Shown here in pieces: positions 34,766-44,953 of a stretch of 64,000 bases of DNA (its first letter is position 1; the number at the start of each line of letters is the position of its first letter). A program made the position numbers and the translations under genes. The DNA comes from Roseivirga sp. 4D4 (lineage in GTDB: Bacteria; Bacteroidota; Bacteroidia; Cytophagales; Cyclobacteriaceae), in NCBI RefSeq assembly GCF_001747095.1, contig NZ_MDGP01000001.1, positions 727,001 to 791,000 of the forward strand, given 5' to 3'. The notes below the pieces were generated by a model. It was not told the DNA's origin. It was given only the letters and a program-made list of their open reading frames with translations, and did not search any database.

Positions 34766-35806
34766 ATGACTGGATTAGGATTTCTCGACCTGGTAATCGG
34801 TATAATATTCATCTATTTTTTGCTCAGTATTGTAGTTTCTATCCTCTTAGAAATTCGCTCAAAATCACTAAGTCTTCGCGCACATAACTTAGAGGCTTGG
34901 TTAAAAGATACTTTCGAGAAGGAAGGCTTAGCTGATAAACTCCTAGATCATGATTTGATCAAAACCTTAGTGAAAAAAGGGCGGAAGCCAGCTTACATAC
35001 CTGATCAGAACTTTGTTGATGCCCTATTTGATATCGTGAATCAAGAAGACGGCAATGGGGTTACTTATACTGTCAACGAAATCAAAGGTGCCTTTGAGAA
35101 ATCGCAGTTGCTTCCCAATGATTTGAAAAGAAATATCCTTCAGCAAATTACCGAGGCAGAAACCAAAGCACAGAACTATATCAAAGCCAAAAAGGATGAA
35201 GTGATTGATGAGTTGCTTGAGGTAAAGAAAGGCGTTGGAGATTGGTTTGATAACTGTATGATTAGGGTGGGAGGCACCTACCGGAATATGCAGCAAAAGT
35301 GGCTATTGGTATTTTCATTCACTGTAGTGTTCCTATTTAACGCAGACACCATTACGCTTTCGAAATACCTTTATAACAATAAGGACGTCCGTGATGCACT
35401 GGTGGAGCAAGCCTCAAGGAGTACGCAGGATTCACTGACTGTCGCTTTTTATGAACAGGTAATGGAGCGTTCTGCTCTTGCCCAGAATACGGATTCTGTT
35501 GTGATCGGCCAGGACGGAATGGTTTTAATTAATGAGATTAAGGGAAGCGTCTCTAATTTAAAAGAGGTTAATGCCGAGCTCAAAGCTTTGAGTCTACCGC
35601 TCGGTTGGGATTCTTTCGTTTTGTCTTTGAAGAAGTCCAAAGACGATTTGGGTTTTTGGAACTATGTACTGATTTTCCTCATGAAAATTGTGGGCTTGGT
35701 CATCACTGGATTCGCGGTATCCATGGGAAGTCCCTTCTGGTTTGATATTCTGAACAAGCTAGTGAATCTTAAGGGGACAGGAGGGAAGCCTGCTCCTAAA
35801 AAGTGA
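34766..35806 (+). CDS. Hypothetical membrane protein, three predicted helices
   Basis: Protein of 346 residues with membrane segments at about residues 5-27 (FLDLVIGIIFIYFLLSIVVS), 178-195 (WLLVFSFTVVFLFNADTI) and 305-325 (VLIFLMKIVGLVITGFAVSM). Between the first two lies a long charged, partly coiled-coil segment (QQITEAETKAQNYIKAKKDE); the second gap is probably exposed. The family (N-terminal LxxxVSILLEIRSKSLSLRAHNLEAW) appears in many bacteria without known function. It begins 69 bp after the TonB-domain gene, possibly in the same unit. Confidence 0.75.
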   Translation: MTGLGFLDLVIGIIFIYFLLSIVVSILLEIRSKSLSLRAHNLEAWLKDTFEKEGLADKLLDHDLIKTLVKKGRKPAYIPDQNFVDALFDIVNQEDGNGVTYTVNEIKGAFEKSQLLPNDLKRNILQQITEAETKAQNYIKAKKDEVIDELLEVKKGVGDWFDNCMIRVGGTYRNMQQKWLLVFSFTVVFLFNADTITLSKYLYNNKDVRDALVEQASRSTQDSLTVAFYEQVMERSALAQNTDSVVIGQDGMVLINEIKGSVSNLKEVNAELKALSLPLGWDSFVLSLKKSKDDLGFWNYVLIFLMKIVGLVITGFAVSMGSPFWFDILNKLVNLKGTGGKPAPKK

Positions 35807-36053
35807 CGCTTGTGCCATTTTAATTCGGATCGAAGCCAGTGGTTTATGCTGTCAGGATTTCTTTCGATATGGCATAATTACGAACTGCTGCGTCAACAAA
35901 CTGTCAACATGAGAATTGGTAAGATTCCATATCATTTCTGCCTTAATAGCTCTCATGTCTACGTTTTGACAGGTCGGAAAGCTTGAACGATTAATAGTTA
36001 AACTTGGATTGCTACCAAAAGTATTGCTAGTTTCATAGCACAGCCAAAACACA

Positions 36054-36920
36054 ATGGAACGAAAAACGATTTTGATCATTGATGATAATCGTGATATCAT
36101 TCGCATGATTGCAGATGAGCTCAAATCTCATCATATCAATTTTAATGTAATCAATGCCAACAATGGTTTGAACGGTGTCCGTGTTGCCAAGCAGGAATTA
36201 CCTGACCTGATTTTGATGGATTGGGATATGCCAGTTATGGATGGACTGGAGGCAATTCGTATACTTAAGGACGATTCTTCAACACAGGATATACCAGTGA
36301 TTATGGCCACGGGAAAAATGACAAATTCCGAAGACCTTCAAACGGCATTAGAGGCAGGGGCTGTAGACTATGTGCGCAAGCCTGTAGATTTCATTGAACT
36401 GAGTGCTCGAATCAATACAGCTTTGAGACTTAAAGCGCAACAATTGGCGATTAATGAGCTGTTGCAAAGCGAGATAGACCTGAAGAACAGGAAGCTCAGC
36501 ACAACTTCTATGCTCATTGTAGAGAAGAATAGTCTGTTAGGGCAGTTACATGGTAAAGTAGTTCGTTTGGAGTCTTCTTTACCAGATATCAGTACGGAAG
36601 AATTACGATACCAAGTAAAACAACTCAAGCGTCAGATCTCAAACGATTTAGACCTTGATAGTAGTTGGGATACCTTCAAGATGCATTTTGAAGAGGTAAA
36701 CCCACATTTCTTCGATCGGCTTACAGAGATCTCAAATGAACTTACCCATAAAGACTTAAAGATTTGTGCCTACATCAAGCTCAGAATGGACAACAAGGAG
36801 ATCGCGCGCTTGTTGAACATCACTTCTGGTAGCAGCAGGACAGCCTTGTATCGGTTGAAAAGGAAGCTGCATATTCCCGAAGAAGAGAATTTGAGAGAAG
36901 TAATCGAACAAATTGATTAG
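36054..36920 (+). CDS. Response regulator, receiver plus helix-turn-helix output
   Basis: Protein of 288 residues. The receiver domain has the acidic pair in ILIIDDNRD (residues 10-11), phospho-acceptor Asp56 in LILMDWDMPVMDG and Lys in DYVRKPVD. A helical linker (about residues 130-215) leads to a C-terminal HTH (LTHKDLKICAYIKLRMDNKE, IARLLNITSGSSRTALYRLK) of the kind attached to Y_Y_Y sensor proteins in Bacteroidota. It is followed after 9 bp by the propeller histidine kinase, which is its likely partner. Confidence 0.93.
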   Translation: MERKTILIIDDNRDIIRMIADELKSHHINFNVINANNGLNGVRVAKQELPDLILMDWDMPVMDGLEAIRILKDDSSTQDIPVIMATGKMTNSEDLQTALEAGAVDYVRKPVDFIELSARINTALRLKAQQLAINELLQSEIDLKNRKLSTTSMLIVEKNSLLGQLHGKVVRLESSLPDISTEELRYQVKQLKRQISNDLDLDSSWDTFKMHFEEVNPHFFDRLTEISNELTHKDLKICAYIKLRMDNKEIARLLNITSGSSRTALYRLKRKLHIPEEENLREVIEQID

Positions 36921-36929
36921 CCATTTACC

Positions 36930-39900
36930 ATGATACGTCACGTCATAACACGGATAGTCTTTCTCAGTTTGCTGATTGCCTTTGCTGCTTCTGAAGTCAC
37001 TGCTCAGCAGTCATACCTGTATGGTCTGCCGTATCTACAGGCCTATAACCCGAAGGATTATGACGGATTGGGCCAGAACTGGGATGTACTTCAAGGCGAT
37101 GATGGGCTAATGTACTTCGCTAGCAAAACAGGAATATTGACCTTTGATGGTAAGCACTGGAATACCACGCTTCTAAGCAATTTCAATACCGTTAGGTCAT
37201 TAGCTAAGGATAGCAATGGAAGAATCTATGTCGGTGGCATCGGTGATCTTGGATATTTGGAAACAGATAGTCTTGGAGCTCACAAATTCACGTCACTGAT
37301 TGACCAAGTCCCGGAGGACTACAGGAATTCTAATCCCGACTTTTATAAGACCCATATCACCGATGAGGGGGTGTTTTTTATGACTCCTTATTTTGTTGTA
37401 AGGTATTTCAATGATGAGATTGAGGTAATTCTTGCTGGCAATGAAAGAGGTAATATCAATAGAGGTTACATGGTTAACAACCGTGTTTATTACCTATTGC
37501 CCGTTTCCGGCTTGTATACCTATGAAGATGGAGATTTTCAGTTAGTAAAAGGTGGGGAAAAGGCGACAATGCCTAGATCAACGACAAGTGGATTGGTGCC
37601 ATGGGAGGATGATAAACTCCTATTGATAGAATATACCGGTGATGCTTTAATCTTTAGCGATGAGGGAGCGGTAAGGGCAGAGGGCCCCGTCTTCGATAAC
37701 CTGAAGAAACTATTGAGGGGCGTTTTTGTCATGGATATCGTACCAATTTCAGGTTACGGTTATGCTATGAATTCGGCAAATGATGGGTTGATTATAACCG
37801 ATGAAAGATTCAATGTTATTCATCACCTCAGAAAGCGTGATGGCCTTTCAGACAATGCGGTGAGAAAAGGTTTTGTCGACAAGTCAGGGAATTACTGGGT
37901 GGCTACAAACAAAGGCTTGACTTATGTAATGCTTAACAGTCCATTCACCATGGCCGATGAAAAAACAGGAGTTGATGCCGGCCTGCTGAGTGCTATGCTT
38001 AAGAATGATACGCTTTTTTTAGGTACGACATGGGGTATAAAGTATTCGGAGGGAAATTCCTTTAAGCAAATCGAATCGTCCCAACAAGAAACCTGGGATC
38101 TGGATATCATAGATGATAAGCTCTATGCTTCCATTGGCAATGCGATTGTTAAGGTGAATATGAATGGACCAAGCGAAAAGGTTATACCGGCAGAACCTTG
38201 GGGTTTGGCACCACTTCCCACACGACCCGGCAAATACATTGTACACGGTTTCAATAATCATTTGTTTTTACTTGGACTGAAAAACGGAAAACTAGTTGGA
38301 GAGGCTCAGATAGAGGGGTTTTGGGGAAATGTCCCAGTCATTGGTGAGGATAATGCAGGTTATATATGGATGGGTGATGGTTTGGATACACTAAGAAGAG
38401 TCAAGCTAAATGCAGCACTGGATTCAATCGTAGAGATGAAGACTTTTGGGCCCGAGCATGGCTTACCTAGAATGGATGCCAATCAGGTGGTGGTTTTCCC
38501 AGAAGCTAAGAACGGAATACTCTTCGTTGGAGATGACTACTATTTCGAATATCACGCAGAGAAAGATACTTTCATGCTCTTTGAACCTTTCGAGGGTTTA
38601 GTGGGAGGTGATAAATATCGAATCTTAGAACAGACACCAAATGGTAATGTGTATACCGTTACAGCTGGACGCAAAGTTCGGTTTACCAAGGATGACGATG
38701 GTTATTCCTTGGATACCACCTCATTTGCCAAAATCAATGATTTTCAGACACAAAAAATCTACCCACTTCCAGATAACACTGTGTTGTTCGTTGGCCCGGA
38801 GGGCTTAATTCAGTATCACCCCGATTGGGTGCCCAAAGAAATAACACCTTTCAAAACAGTCATGAGTCAAGTGAAAACAGGTGATCAGGTCTTGTTTGGA
38901 GGGGTGACATTTGCGCAGGCATTTCTTGATAACGGTTCGGGACTCGACTATAAAAACAATTCAATATCGTTTGACTTCAGTGCTCTTTCTTTTGAGGATT
39001 CAGAAAAAAACCTTTTTAGATATCAACTGGAAGGTTATGAAGAAAGCTGGAGTGACTGGAGTACGAGTACTTATAAAGAGTATACCAATCTCTCGGAAGG
39101 CAGATATACATTTAAAGTCAGGTCTAAGAACATATATGGTCATGAGGGAGAAATAGCAACGTTTGAATTTAGAGTTTATGCACCTTGGTACAGAAGTACC
39201 TTGGCATTCGGTGGATATGGCCTTCTGATTATTCTTGCCATTTGGATTATCGTTAGGGCATATACGCACAGGCTTTTGAAGGAGAAAGAACGCTTAGAGA
39301 GACTCGTTGAGGAGCGTACTCAGGAAATCATCATGCAGAAAGATGAAATAGCAATTCAGGCAGAAGAGCTAAAAACAAACAATCAAAAGTTGATCGAATT
39401 GGGGCAGTTCAAAGAAGATATGACATCAATGATCGCGCATGATTTGAAAAACCCGTTAAGTGTCATCATTCGATCTGGTGAAAAAAAGGTCGCAACCCTT
39501 GCTAAGCGCATGCTCAATTTAGTACTGAATATGCTTGACGTTCAAAAGTTTGAGGAGGCGAATGTTCAGCTAAGTCTTGTTCATGGTAGTTTTAATGAGG
39601 TAGTTAATCAGGCAATAGAAGATGTCCAAGATGGAATTGATGAAAAGAGTATTGATTTTCAGCTAATCGCTTATGAAGAGCTTAAAACTGAGATGGATGA
39701 GGAGCTGCTGGAAAGAGTAGTAGTCAATTTGTTAACCAATGCCATCAAATATTCACCTGCTAATTCGAAAGTGACTGTTGAAATATTAGTGAACAATGAA
39801 GGACAACTATACTTCTCTGTAGAAGATGAAGGACCAGGAATTCCTAAGGACAAGCAACAAGCCATCTTTGATCGTTATGTTCAATTGGAAGGTAAAGAGG

Positions 39901-40292
39901 TTGGTCGATCAAGATCAACAGGTCTTGGTTTAGCCTTCTGTCAACTCGCCATAAGGGCACATAAGGGCGACATAGGTGTGATTTCGGAACCTGATAAGGG
40001 TGCTAAGTTTTGGTTTACCTTGCCAAACGTCAATGCCCAATTACTCACTGATGAACCGACAGTAGACCGAGAGGAGCAAGCACTAAGCACAGCCGAACTG
40101 GAATTGATTCAAGAGTTGGTTCCAAGACTAATGGAACTAAAGGTCTATCAGAGTACAGAGATAGAAGATGTGCTGAGTACTTTGAATGCCAAAGAGGGTA
40201 GTGCCCTAAGCAAACTAGTTGATCGCATCATCAATGCCGCCTTTAATGGTGATGAGGAAGCTTATAAAGCCATTATTAAAGATATTCAGTAG
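36930..40292 (+). CDS. Two-component sensor histidine kinase with beta-propeller and Y_Y_Y sensor
   Basis: Membrane kinase of 1120 residues. A signal peptide (cleaved after VTAQ) is followed by two-component-regulator propeller repeats (to about 650), a Y_Y_Y domain (LFRYQLEGYEESWSDWS), a membrane helix (about 760-785), a short DHp domain with His837 in MIAHDLKNPLS, and a HATPase domain with N box VVNLLTNAIKYSP and G boxes EDEGPGIP and STGLGLAF. The segment between His837 and FEEAN is only about 40 residues, some 17 shorter than usual in HisKA. A C-terminal extension of about 80 residues of unknown use follows the ATPase domain. Partner is the response regulator upstream. Confidence 0.93.
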   Translation: MIRHVITRIVFLSLLIAFAASEVTAQQSYLYGLPYLQAYNPKDYDGLGQNWDVLQGDDGLMYFASKTGILTFDGKHWNTTLLSNFNTVRSLAKDSNGRIYVGGIGDLGYLETDSLGAHKFTSLIDQVPEDYRNSNPDFYKTHITDEGVFFMTPYFVVRYFNDEIEVILAGNERGNINRGYMVNNRVYYLLPVSGLYTYEDGDFQLVKGGEKATMPRSTTSGLVPWEDDKLLLIEYTGDALIFSDEGAVRAEGPVFDNLKKLLRGVFVMDIVPISGYGYAMNSANDGLIITDERFNVIHHLRKRDGLSDNAVRKGFVDKSGNYWVATNKGLTYVMLNSPFTMADEKTGVDAGLLSAMLKNDTLFLGTTWGIKYSEGNSFKQIESSQQETWDLDIIDDKLYASIGNAIVKVNMNGPSEKVIPAEPWGLAPLPTRPGKYIVHGFNNHLFLLGLKNGKLVGEAQIEGFWGNVPVIGEDNAGYIWMGDGLDTLRRVKLNAALDSIVEMKTFGPEHGLPRMDANQVVVFPEAKNGILFVGDDYYFEYHAEKDTFMLFEPFEGLVGGDKYRILEQTPNGNVYTVTAGRKVRFTKDDDGYSLDTTSFAKINDFQTQKIYPLPDNTVLFVGPEGLIQYHPDWVPKEITPFKTVMSQVKTGDQVLFGGVTFAQAFLDNGSGLDYKNNSISFDFSALSFEDSEKNLFRYQLEGYEESWSDWSTSTYKEYTNLSEGRYTFKVRSKNIYGHEGEIATFEFRVYAPWYRSTLAFGGYGLLIILAIWIIVRAYTHRLLKEKERLERLVEERTQEIIMQKDEIAIQAEELKTNNQKLIELGQFKEDMTSMIAHDLKNPLSVIIRSGEKKVATLAKRMLNLVLNMLDVQKFEEANVQLSLVHGSFNEVVNQAIEDVQDGIDEKSIDFQLIAYEELKTEMDEELLERVVVNLLTNAIKYSPANSKVTVEILVNNEGQLYFSVEDEGPGIPKDKQQAIFDRYVQLEGKEVGRSRSTGLGLAFCQLAIRAHKGDIGVISEPDKGAKFWFTLPNVNAQLLTDEPTVDREEQALSTAELELIQELVPRLMELKVYQSTEIEDVLSTLNAKEGSALSKLVDRIINAAFNGDEEAYKAIIKDIQ

Positions 40293-40294
40293 CC

Positions 40295-41935
40295 TTACTT
40301 TTGCTCAAATGGGTTTATACCGGTTAGCTGCCAATGGCCCATTGCTGTTGGAACACTTCCAATAGCATTCATCCGATCGAAAAACTCCTTGACAACAAAA
40401 GGTTCGTTCTTAGCTTCCTTCATTCTTGCAAATTCAGCCAAAGCATTTTTGACTAAATGCTTACCTGTGATATAACTGGTCCCATAGCCAGGCTGTCTCA
40501 AATAGAGGTGCTGTTCAAAAATGAGAAGCTCTTTTTCAGTTTTCATCCATCCACGTGGTGTGTATTCCGAGTGAATGCCTCCCGCTTCTTCCATGGTCAT
40601 TTCGTTGGCATGGGCGTACAGTGAACCCAAGCCACGGGCGGCTCTTTGGGCAATCATGATATAGACAATTTCCCTCGATCGTGGAGAGTCTTCATAAAGC
40701 CCCGCATCCATAAAGAGTTCTTCAACAGCCGTAGCCATTCCTTCATTTCTTGAGTCGAATATGTTATAGAGCGATGGCCCCTTTCTAATCTCACTTTCAT
40801 GTGGTTCGTTGTCCATGATCGCTAGTTCGAACCAGTGATAAAAGTGTGAATACAATGGGCGTGGATCATAATGTGTTGCGATCCAAAAGAAGTTTCGGGT
40901 TTCTTCGGGAACAAATGAGCCCAAATGCTCTCTAAGGGCCGGTTCGAAGTAATCTTTAACCGTGATAATCTCTTGGTTTTCAAGAAAATCCATCAAATTA
41001 TTAGCGGCCTGATCGGCTAACCTATCATAGGCTTCCGGAGAATCTGCTGCCTCTAGTTGAGGTAAATTCCTATTCTTGTGTTCCTCCAGCTTCAGGGCTG
41101 ACCAGGCACCCGCTAACTCTGTTTTTAAAAGCATGACTTCATCTTCCCAGGTCATAGGTACCAGATGTACATTTTGTAAATACCATGAGTAGGCATCTTT
41201 TCCAATACCAGAGGGTCCAGTTTTGGATGAAGACTCTGCTTCAAGCCAGCTGACCAGGTCGTCAGTTGAAGCAATTGCGGCATCAATGGCAGAGATGATT
41301 TCTGAATCCTCAGCGATACCCGGTAATGCTTTTAAGCCTATCAGATTGGTGCTTTGTGTTCTGATATCTCTAATGCCTGTGATCCATAGGTCCCGGGCAT
41401 TACCTGTTAGATTTTGTTGTGCCTGAGTATTGAGTGAAGGAATTACTTTTAAGTCGTTTAGGAAAGCCGTTCGTTGGGTTTGATTCAATGGAAAATCGTA
41501 GGTCCAGACTTCGGTTGTTGCATGGTGAGTAGGTCCTTCGTGAGCGGGGACATCGCTTCGAGACATCCAGACTGATTTGTAGTAAGCAGGATCGCGAACC
41601 CATGGTTTTAAAGTTTTGTAGTTGAATTCATATCCATTCATTTCTGCCCAGACAACCATCCAATCTACTTTTTCACTTACCGGCCAACTGCTCGTATCTA
41701 TACTATTGAGTCGGCTTCTTAAATTCAGAAAGTCATCCCACCTCGCATCGAATGTCGATGCGGTATAGTCCGGTGCTCCATCCAATAGGGGGGGATTCTC
41801 GAATGCCCTCCAATCTGTAAATAGAGATACGAGATCGTTATACCTGGTGGTTGTCGGAGCTTGAGGAGCATTGGTTTGACAAGAAAAACTAAGACCTATA
41901 AGGAATAGGCAAAGAAAAGAAGATGAGGCTTTCAT
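40295..41935 (-). CDS. DUF885-family lipoprotein
   Basis: Protein of 546 residues with a lipoprotein signal peptide ([14 protein letters not shown]) and the DUF885 pattern: [18 protein letters not shown] near the start, and [20 protein letters not shown] with [18 protein letters not shown] in the C-terminal half. Some DUF885 members are metallopeptidase-like, but no HExxH motif is obvious, so I give no activity. It lies 40 bp after the substrate-binding-like gene on the same strand, and its stop is 2 bp from that of the convergent kinase. Confidence 0.85.
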   Translation of the reverse strand: MKASSSFLCLFLIGLSFSCQTNAPQAPTTTRYNDLVSLFTDWRAFENPPLLDGAPDYTASTFDARWDDFLNLRSRLNSIDTSSWPVSEKVDWMVVWAEMNGYEFNYKTLKPWVRDPAYYKSVWMSRSDVPAHEGPTHHATTEVWTYDFPLNQTQRTAFLNDLKVIPSLNTQAQQNLTGNARDLWITGIRDIRTQSTNLIGLKALPGIAEDSEIISAIDAAIASTDDLVSWLEAESSSKTGPSGIGKDAYSWYLQNVHLVPMTWEDEVMLLKTELAGAWSALKLEEHKNRNLPQLEAADSPEAYDRLADQAANNLMDFLENQEIITVKDYFEPALREHLGSFVPEETRNFFWIATHYDPRPLYSHFYHWFELAIMDNEPHESEIRKGPSLYNIFDSRNEGMATAVEELFMDAGLYEDSPRSREIVYIMIAQRAARGLGSLYAHANEMTMEEAGGIHSEYTPRGWMKTEKELLIFEQHLYLRQPGYGTSYITGKHLVKNALAEFARMKEAKNEPFVVKEFFDRMNAIGSVPTAMGHWQLTGINPFEQK

Positions 41936-41975
41936 AGTTTAAGGTTATCCTTAAAAATAAGCAATCGCTTAGACT

Positions 41976-42836
41976 TTATCGCTTCCAAATGAGTTCAGGA
42001 ATGGGTTGGTTCTTTTCGATGATACTGGCCGCTTCGAGATGGAATATGACGCTCTTTATCATCTTGTCACTTACCCAGCTATCCGGTGCCCACTCTGTAC
42101 TATGGTACCACCTTTCAATATCCTTTAGTTCCTGATGGTATCGCTTGCTGGCGATAGGCATGACACTTTCGTCTTGCATGAAATGATGACAGCTGGCCTG
42201 AATAATATCTAGCAACTCATCTATGACTTTAGGGTGTCTTTCCAGAATCTTATCCGTAGCAGCGATTACAAAGCAAGGCCAGGGAGTGAGGTATTCACCA
42301 ATTCTTCTGATCTGGCCTGAGTCTACATAGGGTTTGGTGGTGTACTTTTCCCAGTAGAATACATCTGTCTCCAGTGCGTTCAGTGAGGCCAGTGCACCAT
42401 CAAGATTATTGATTACAGTGAATTGATCAGGACGGATGGTTTGACCTTTACTATTGGCATTGACAATGGAAATAAGATGAGAACCAGACCCGAACCGACT
42501 GATGGCATGTTGCTTATCAAAGATATTATCATACGCTTCTAATGGATTTTCCAAGCCTGTATGAATTCCCCAGGTCAATGGAGTGATCACGTATTCGCTG
42601 ATAATCTTACTGGGATTGCCTTTGATTATATCCGTAATCATGCCCTCCGTAAGGAGTATGCATAGGTCGACCTCATCTTCTCTGAGGGCTTTGGTCATTT
42701 GACCTGTACCACCCGGAAAGTCAGTCCATTGCAGGTTTATGCCACTCTTGGCAAAAGAACCATCCTCAGTCGCCAAATGAATCGGTAGGTTAAAGTGTTC
42801 TGGAACTCCTCCAATACGGATCGTTATTTCACTCAT
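41976..42836 (-). CDS. Periplasmic-binding-protein-like protein without signal peptide
   Basis: Protein of 286 residues resembling NMT1/ThiY/SsuA-type solute-binding proteins (MSEITIRIGGVPEHFNLPIH; GTGQMTKALREDEVDLCILL). No signal peptide or lipobox precedes the domain, and no ABC permease or ATPase is nearby, so a cytoplasmic enzyme- or sensor-like role is as likely as transport. It sits in a minus-strand run with an amine-oxidase-like gene upstream and a DUF885 gene downstream. Confidence 0.75.
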   Translation of the reverse strand: MSEITIRIGGVPEHFNLPIHLATEDGSFAKSGINLQWTDFPGGTGQMTKALREDEVDLCILLTEGMITDIIKGNPSKIISEYVITPLTWGIHTGLENPLEAYDNIFDKQHAISRFGSGSHLISIVNANSKGQTIRPDQFTVINNLDGALASLNALETDVFYWEKYTTKPYVDSGQIRRIGEYLTPWPCFVIAATDKILERHPKVIDELLDIIQASCHHFMQDESVMPIASKRYHQELKDIERWYHSTEWAPDSWVSDKMIKSVIFHLEAASIIEKNQPIPELIWKR

Positions 42837-42982
42837 GTTCAGAAGTAGTGTATCATCTGTTCGATCCCGAAATTAGCCTTTTGACAAAGAAATATTGTCT
42901 TCAGGCTGTTAGTTTGAAGAATTTATTGATCCTTTTAAAAGAACTCTCACAAAGGTCGCGTCAATATCCTTTGTCGCTTGTC

Positions 42983-44086
42983 TTAGTTAGTGAGTCTGGT
43001 GACTGCTTCACGGGCCGATTTTGCCGCCAGATGAACAGATACCCAATCTTCCCCATCAGTGTAAGCACCCCCAGCAAAGTAGATTTTATCGGCCACTGGT
43101 TCCCCAAGGGTTCTAACAGTACGCCAGTTGGCATGGTCTGTCAAATATCCTCCTTGTATGTAAGGCTCATCATTCCAGTTTTGAGTAATGTGCTTTATGT
43201 AGCTAGGGGTGGCCTGATTGTTAAACAATCCATCTAGTTCGTTGAGGATATAGTCTCTTAGTTCATCTCCAGTTTTAGTGATCAAATCCTGAGCAGGTTT
43301 ACCTACCGTGAAAAGACCTAAGATGTTTTTGGTGGTGTTTTGTCCAAGAGATGCATTATAGTATATCTTCTGACCGTCTGTTTCGGGTGAAATATTAAAG
43401 GCATGTCCATCTCCATAGAAATCTTGAGAGAACTCAAAAAATGCTTTGAAACCTTCCCAAACGGTAGGACTATTGATTGCATTAAGTTTGTCAGTCGGTA
43501 GTTGTGGAGTGAAATTGATATTACCCAATTGAAGTATTCTAAGCGGGACGGCAACAACTACTTTGTCAGCCGTGTACTCTTGACTAGCCGTACGGACTAT
43601 AACCTGATCGCCTGAATAGTCTATGGACTCGACCACTGTCTTATAATTGATTTTGGAAGAGACAGAGGGGAGGATGTATTCCTGGAAGAAGGAATACCAA
43701 GAAGAATTGACAAACTTCAGGTCGGGGGCGTCTGAAACCGTATCAATGTCGACTTGGACAGAAGAATCGTTGACAATTTCTCCCAAAACACCCACATTGG
43801 TCTCTAGCCATTCGGCCCCAAGCGGTATGGGAAAGTCTGCGAAATCTGTATCTATTCTCATGCGACCACCGTTGATTGAAGATGCTTCAAGAATTTCGAA
43901 ATCAATATTTAGCTGACTAAGGAGGTAGCCTGCTGACATGCCGCCAGCTCCAGCACCAATAATGACCACTCTGCCATTGAACTCTGGGTTAGGGGCATCA
44001 TCATTGCTGCACGCATTCAATGAGAGTTGAAATGGGACACCAATGCCCAGGATCCCACACATTTTCACAAAATCTTTTCTATTCAT
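42983..44086 (-). CDS. FAD-dependent amine oxidase-like protein, exported
   Basis: Flavoprotein of 367 residues. An N-terminal segment MNRKDFVKMCGILGIGV with a possible lipobox (LSLNACSND) suggests export. The dinucleotide-binding motif is VVIIGAGAGGMSAGYLLSQL, followed by EASSINGGRM (the GGR motif of monoamine oxidases); the C-terminal segment KIYFAGGAYTDGEDWVSVHL matches the FAD-binding end of the family. Shorter than typical monoamine oxidase (about 450). Substrate unknown. Confidence 0.85.
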   Translation of the reverse strand: MNRKDFVKMCGILGIGVPFQLSLNACSNDDAPNPEFNGRVVIIGAGAGGMSAGYLLSQLNIDFEILEASSINGGRMRIDTDFADFPIPLGAEWLETNVGVLGEIVNDSSVQVDIDTVSDAPDLKFVNSSWYSFFQEYILPSVSSKINYKTVVESIDYSGDQVIVRTASQEYTADKVVVAVPLRILQLGNINFTPQLPTDKLNAINSPTVWEGFKAFFEFSQDFYGDGHAFNISPETDGQKIYYNASLGQNTTKNILGLFTVGKPAQDLITKTGDELRDYILNELDGLFNNQATPSYIKHITQNWNDEPYIQGGYLTDHANWRTVRTLGEPVADKIYFAGGAYTDGEDWVSVHLAAKSAREAVTRLTN

Positions 44087-44174
44087 AGCCTCAACCGACT
44101 GTTTCCTTGAATTTGGTCACTTGTTAGCGGATAACCAAAATCAATAGGTTTTGGTGAGGTAAAAGTCTTAGAGC

Positions 44175-44885
44175 TTAACCCCTTTTTAATGCACGCATAC
44201 ACATAAAAGCAGGGAAAGCATTTAACTCGTTGAAATGCTTTGGGTCCAAGGCCTCAAAAGCTTCGACAGGCTTTGGCTCTAATAATTTGTCTAAGGTAAA
44301 ACCATTCTCAAGTAAGGGGTTTAAACATTCTTGGAGAGGCCTTCTATAACTGTTGATTTCAACTGGCCGGTCGAAACCATTCCAGGTACACTTGACAGGC
44401 TCTACTTCAAAGTATCGTTCTGATTTAAAATATAAATGCTCGAAAAATGGGTGTTCAATGGAAATGATCAATTGCCCCTTGGGTTTGAGCACGCGATTGA
44501 ATTCTCGGATGGTTTGTTCCCAGTTTTCAATATAGTGCATCGCCAAGGCGCTTAGTACTATGTCGAAAGTCTCGTCTGATAAAGAATTCAGCGGTTTTTC
44601 AAGGTCATGCACGAAGAAATTACCCCGATTTGGGTTTCGAGCTTTGGAGTTTTCAATCATCTTAGGGCTAAGATCAAAACCTGTGACCTCTGCACCTTGA
44701 TTCATCAAGATTTCAGCATACTTGCCAGGTCCACAGGCCGCATCTAGGACCTTTTTACCTTTTACATTTCCTACTAAACTCAGGGTGTTTGGGCGATCGT
44801 AATAGGCGTTGTGAGGTTTGTGATCTATGTGAGCACTGTAGCTATCGGCCAACTCTTCATAGGCCCGTTTTATCTTTTCCTTCAT
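44175..44885 (-). CDS. Class I SAM-dependent methyltransferase
   Basis: Protein of 236 residues. Motif I is KKVLDAACGPGKYAEILMNQ, post-I EVTGFDLSPKMIENSKA, and motifs II-III are TFDIVLSALAMHYIENWEQ and FNRVLKPKGQLIISIEHPFF. This is the ubiE/COQ5-like small-molecule methyltransferase fold (Methyltransf_11/25). The substrate cannot be assigned. ATG start. Confidence 0.9.
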   Translation of the reverse strand: MKEKIKRAYEELADSYSAHIDHKPHNAYYDRPNTLSLVGNVKGKKVLDAACGPGKYAEILMNQGAEVTGFDLSPKMIENSKARNPNRGNFFVHDLEKPLNSLSDETFDIVLSALAMHYIENWEQTIREFNRVLKPKGQLIISIEHPFFEHLYFKSERYFEVEPVKCTWNGFDRPVEINSYRRPLQECLNPLLENGFTLDKLLEPKPVEAFEALDPKHFNELNAFPAFMCMRALKRG

Positions 44886-44953
44886 TTGGTCTTTTTTCGA
44901 AGCGCAAAAGTGAGAAGGCTTGGTACTAAGTCTACTTGATCGAAATCAATAAA

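Noticed and set aside
41976..42836. ABC importer binding protein
   Set aside because: No signal peptide, no permease or ATPase adjacent; fold resemblance alone does not support a transport role.
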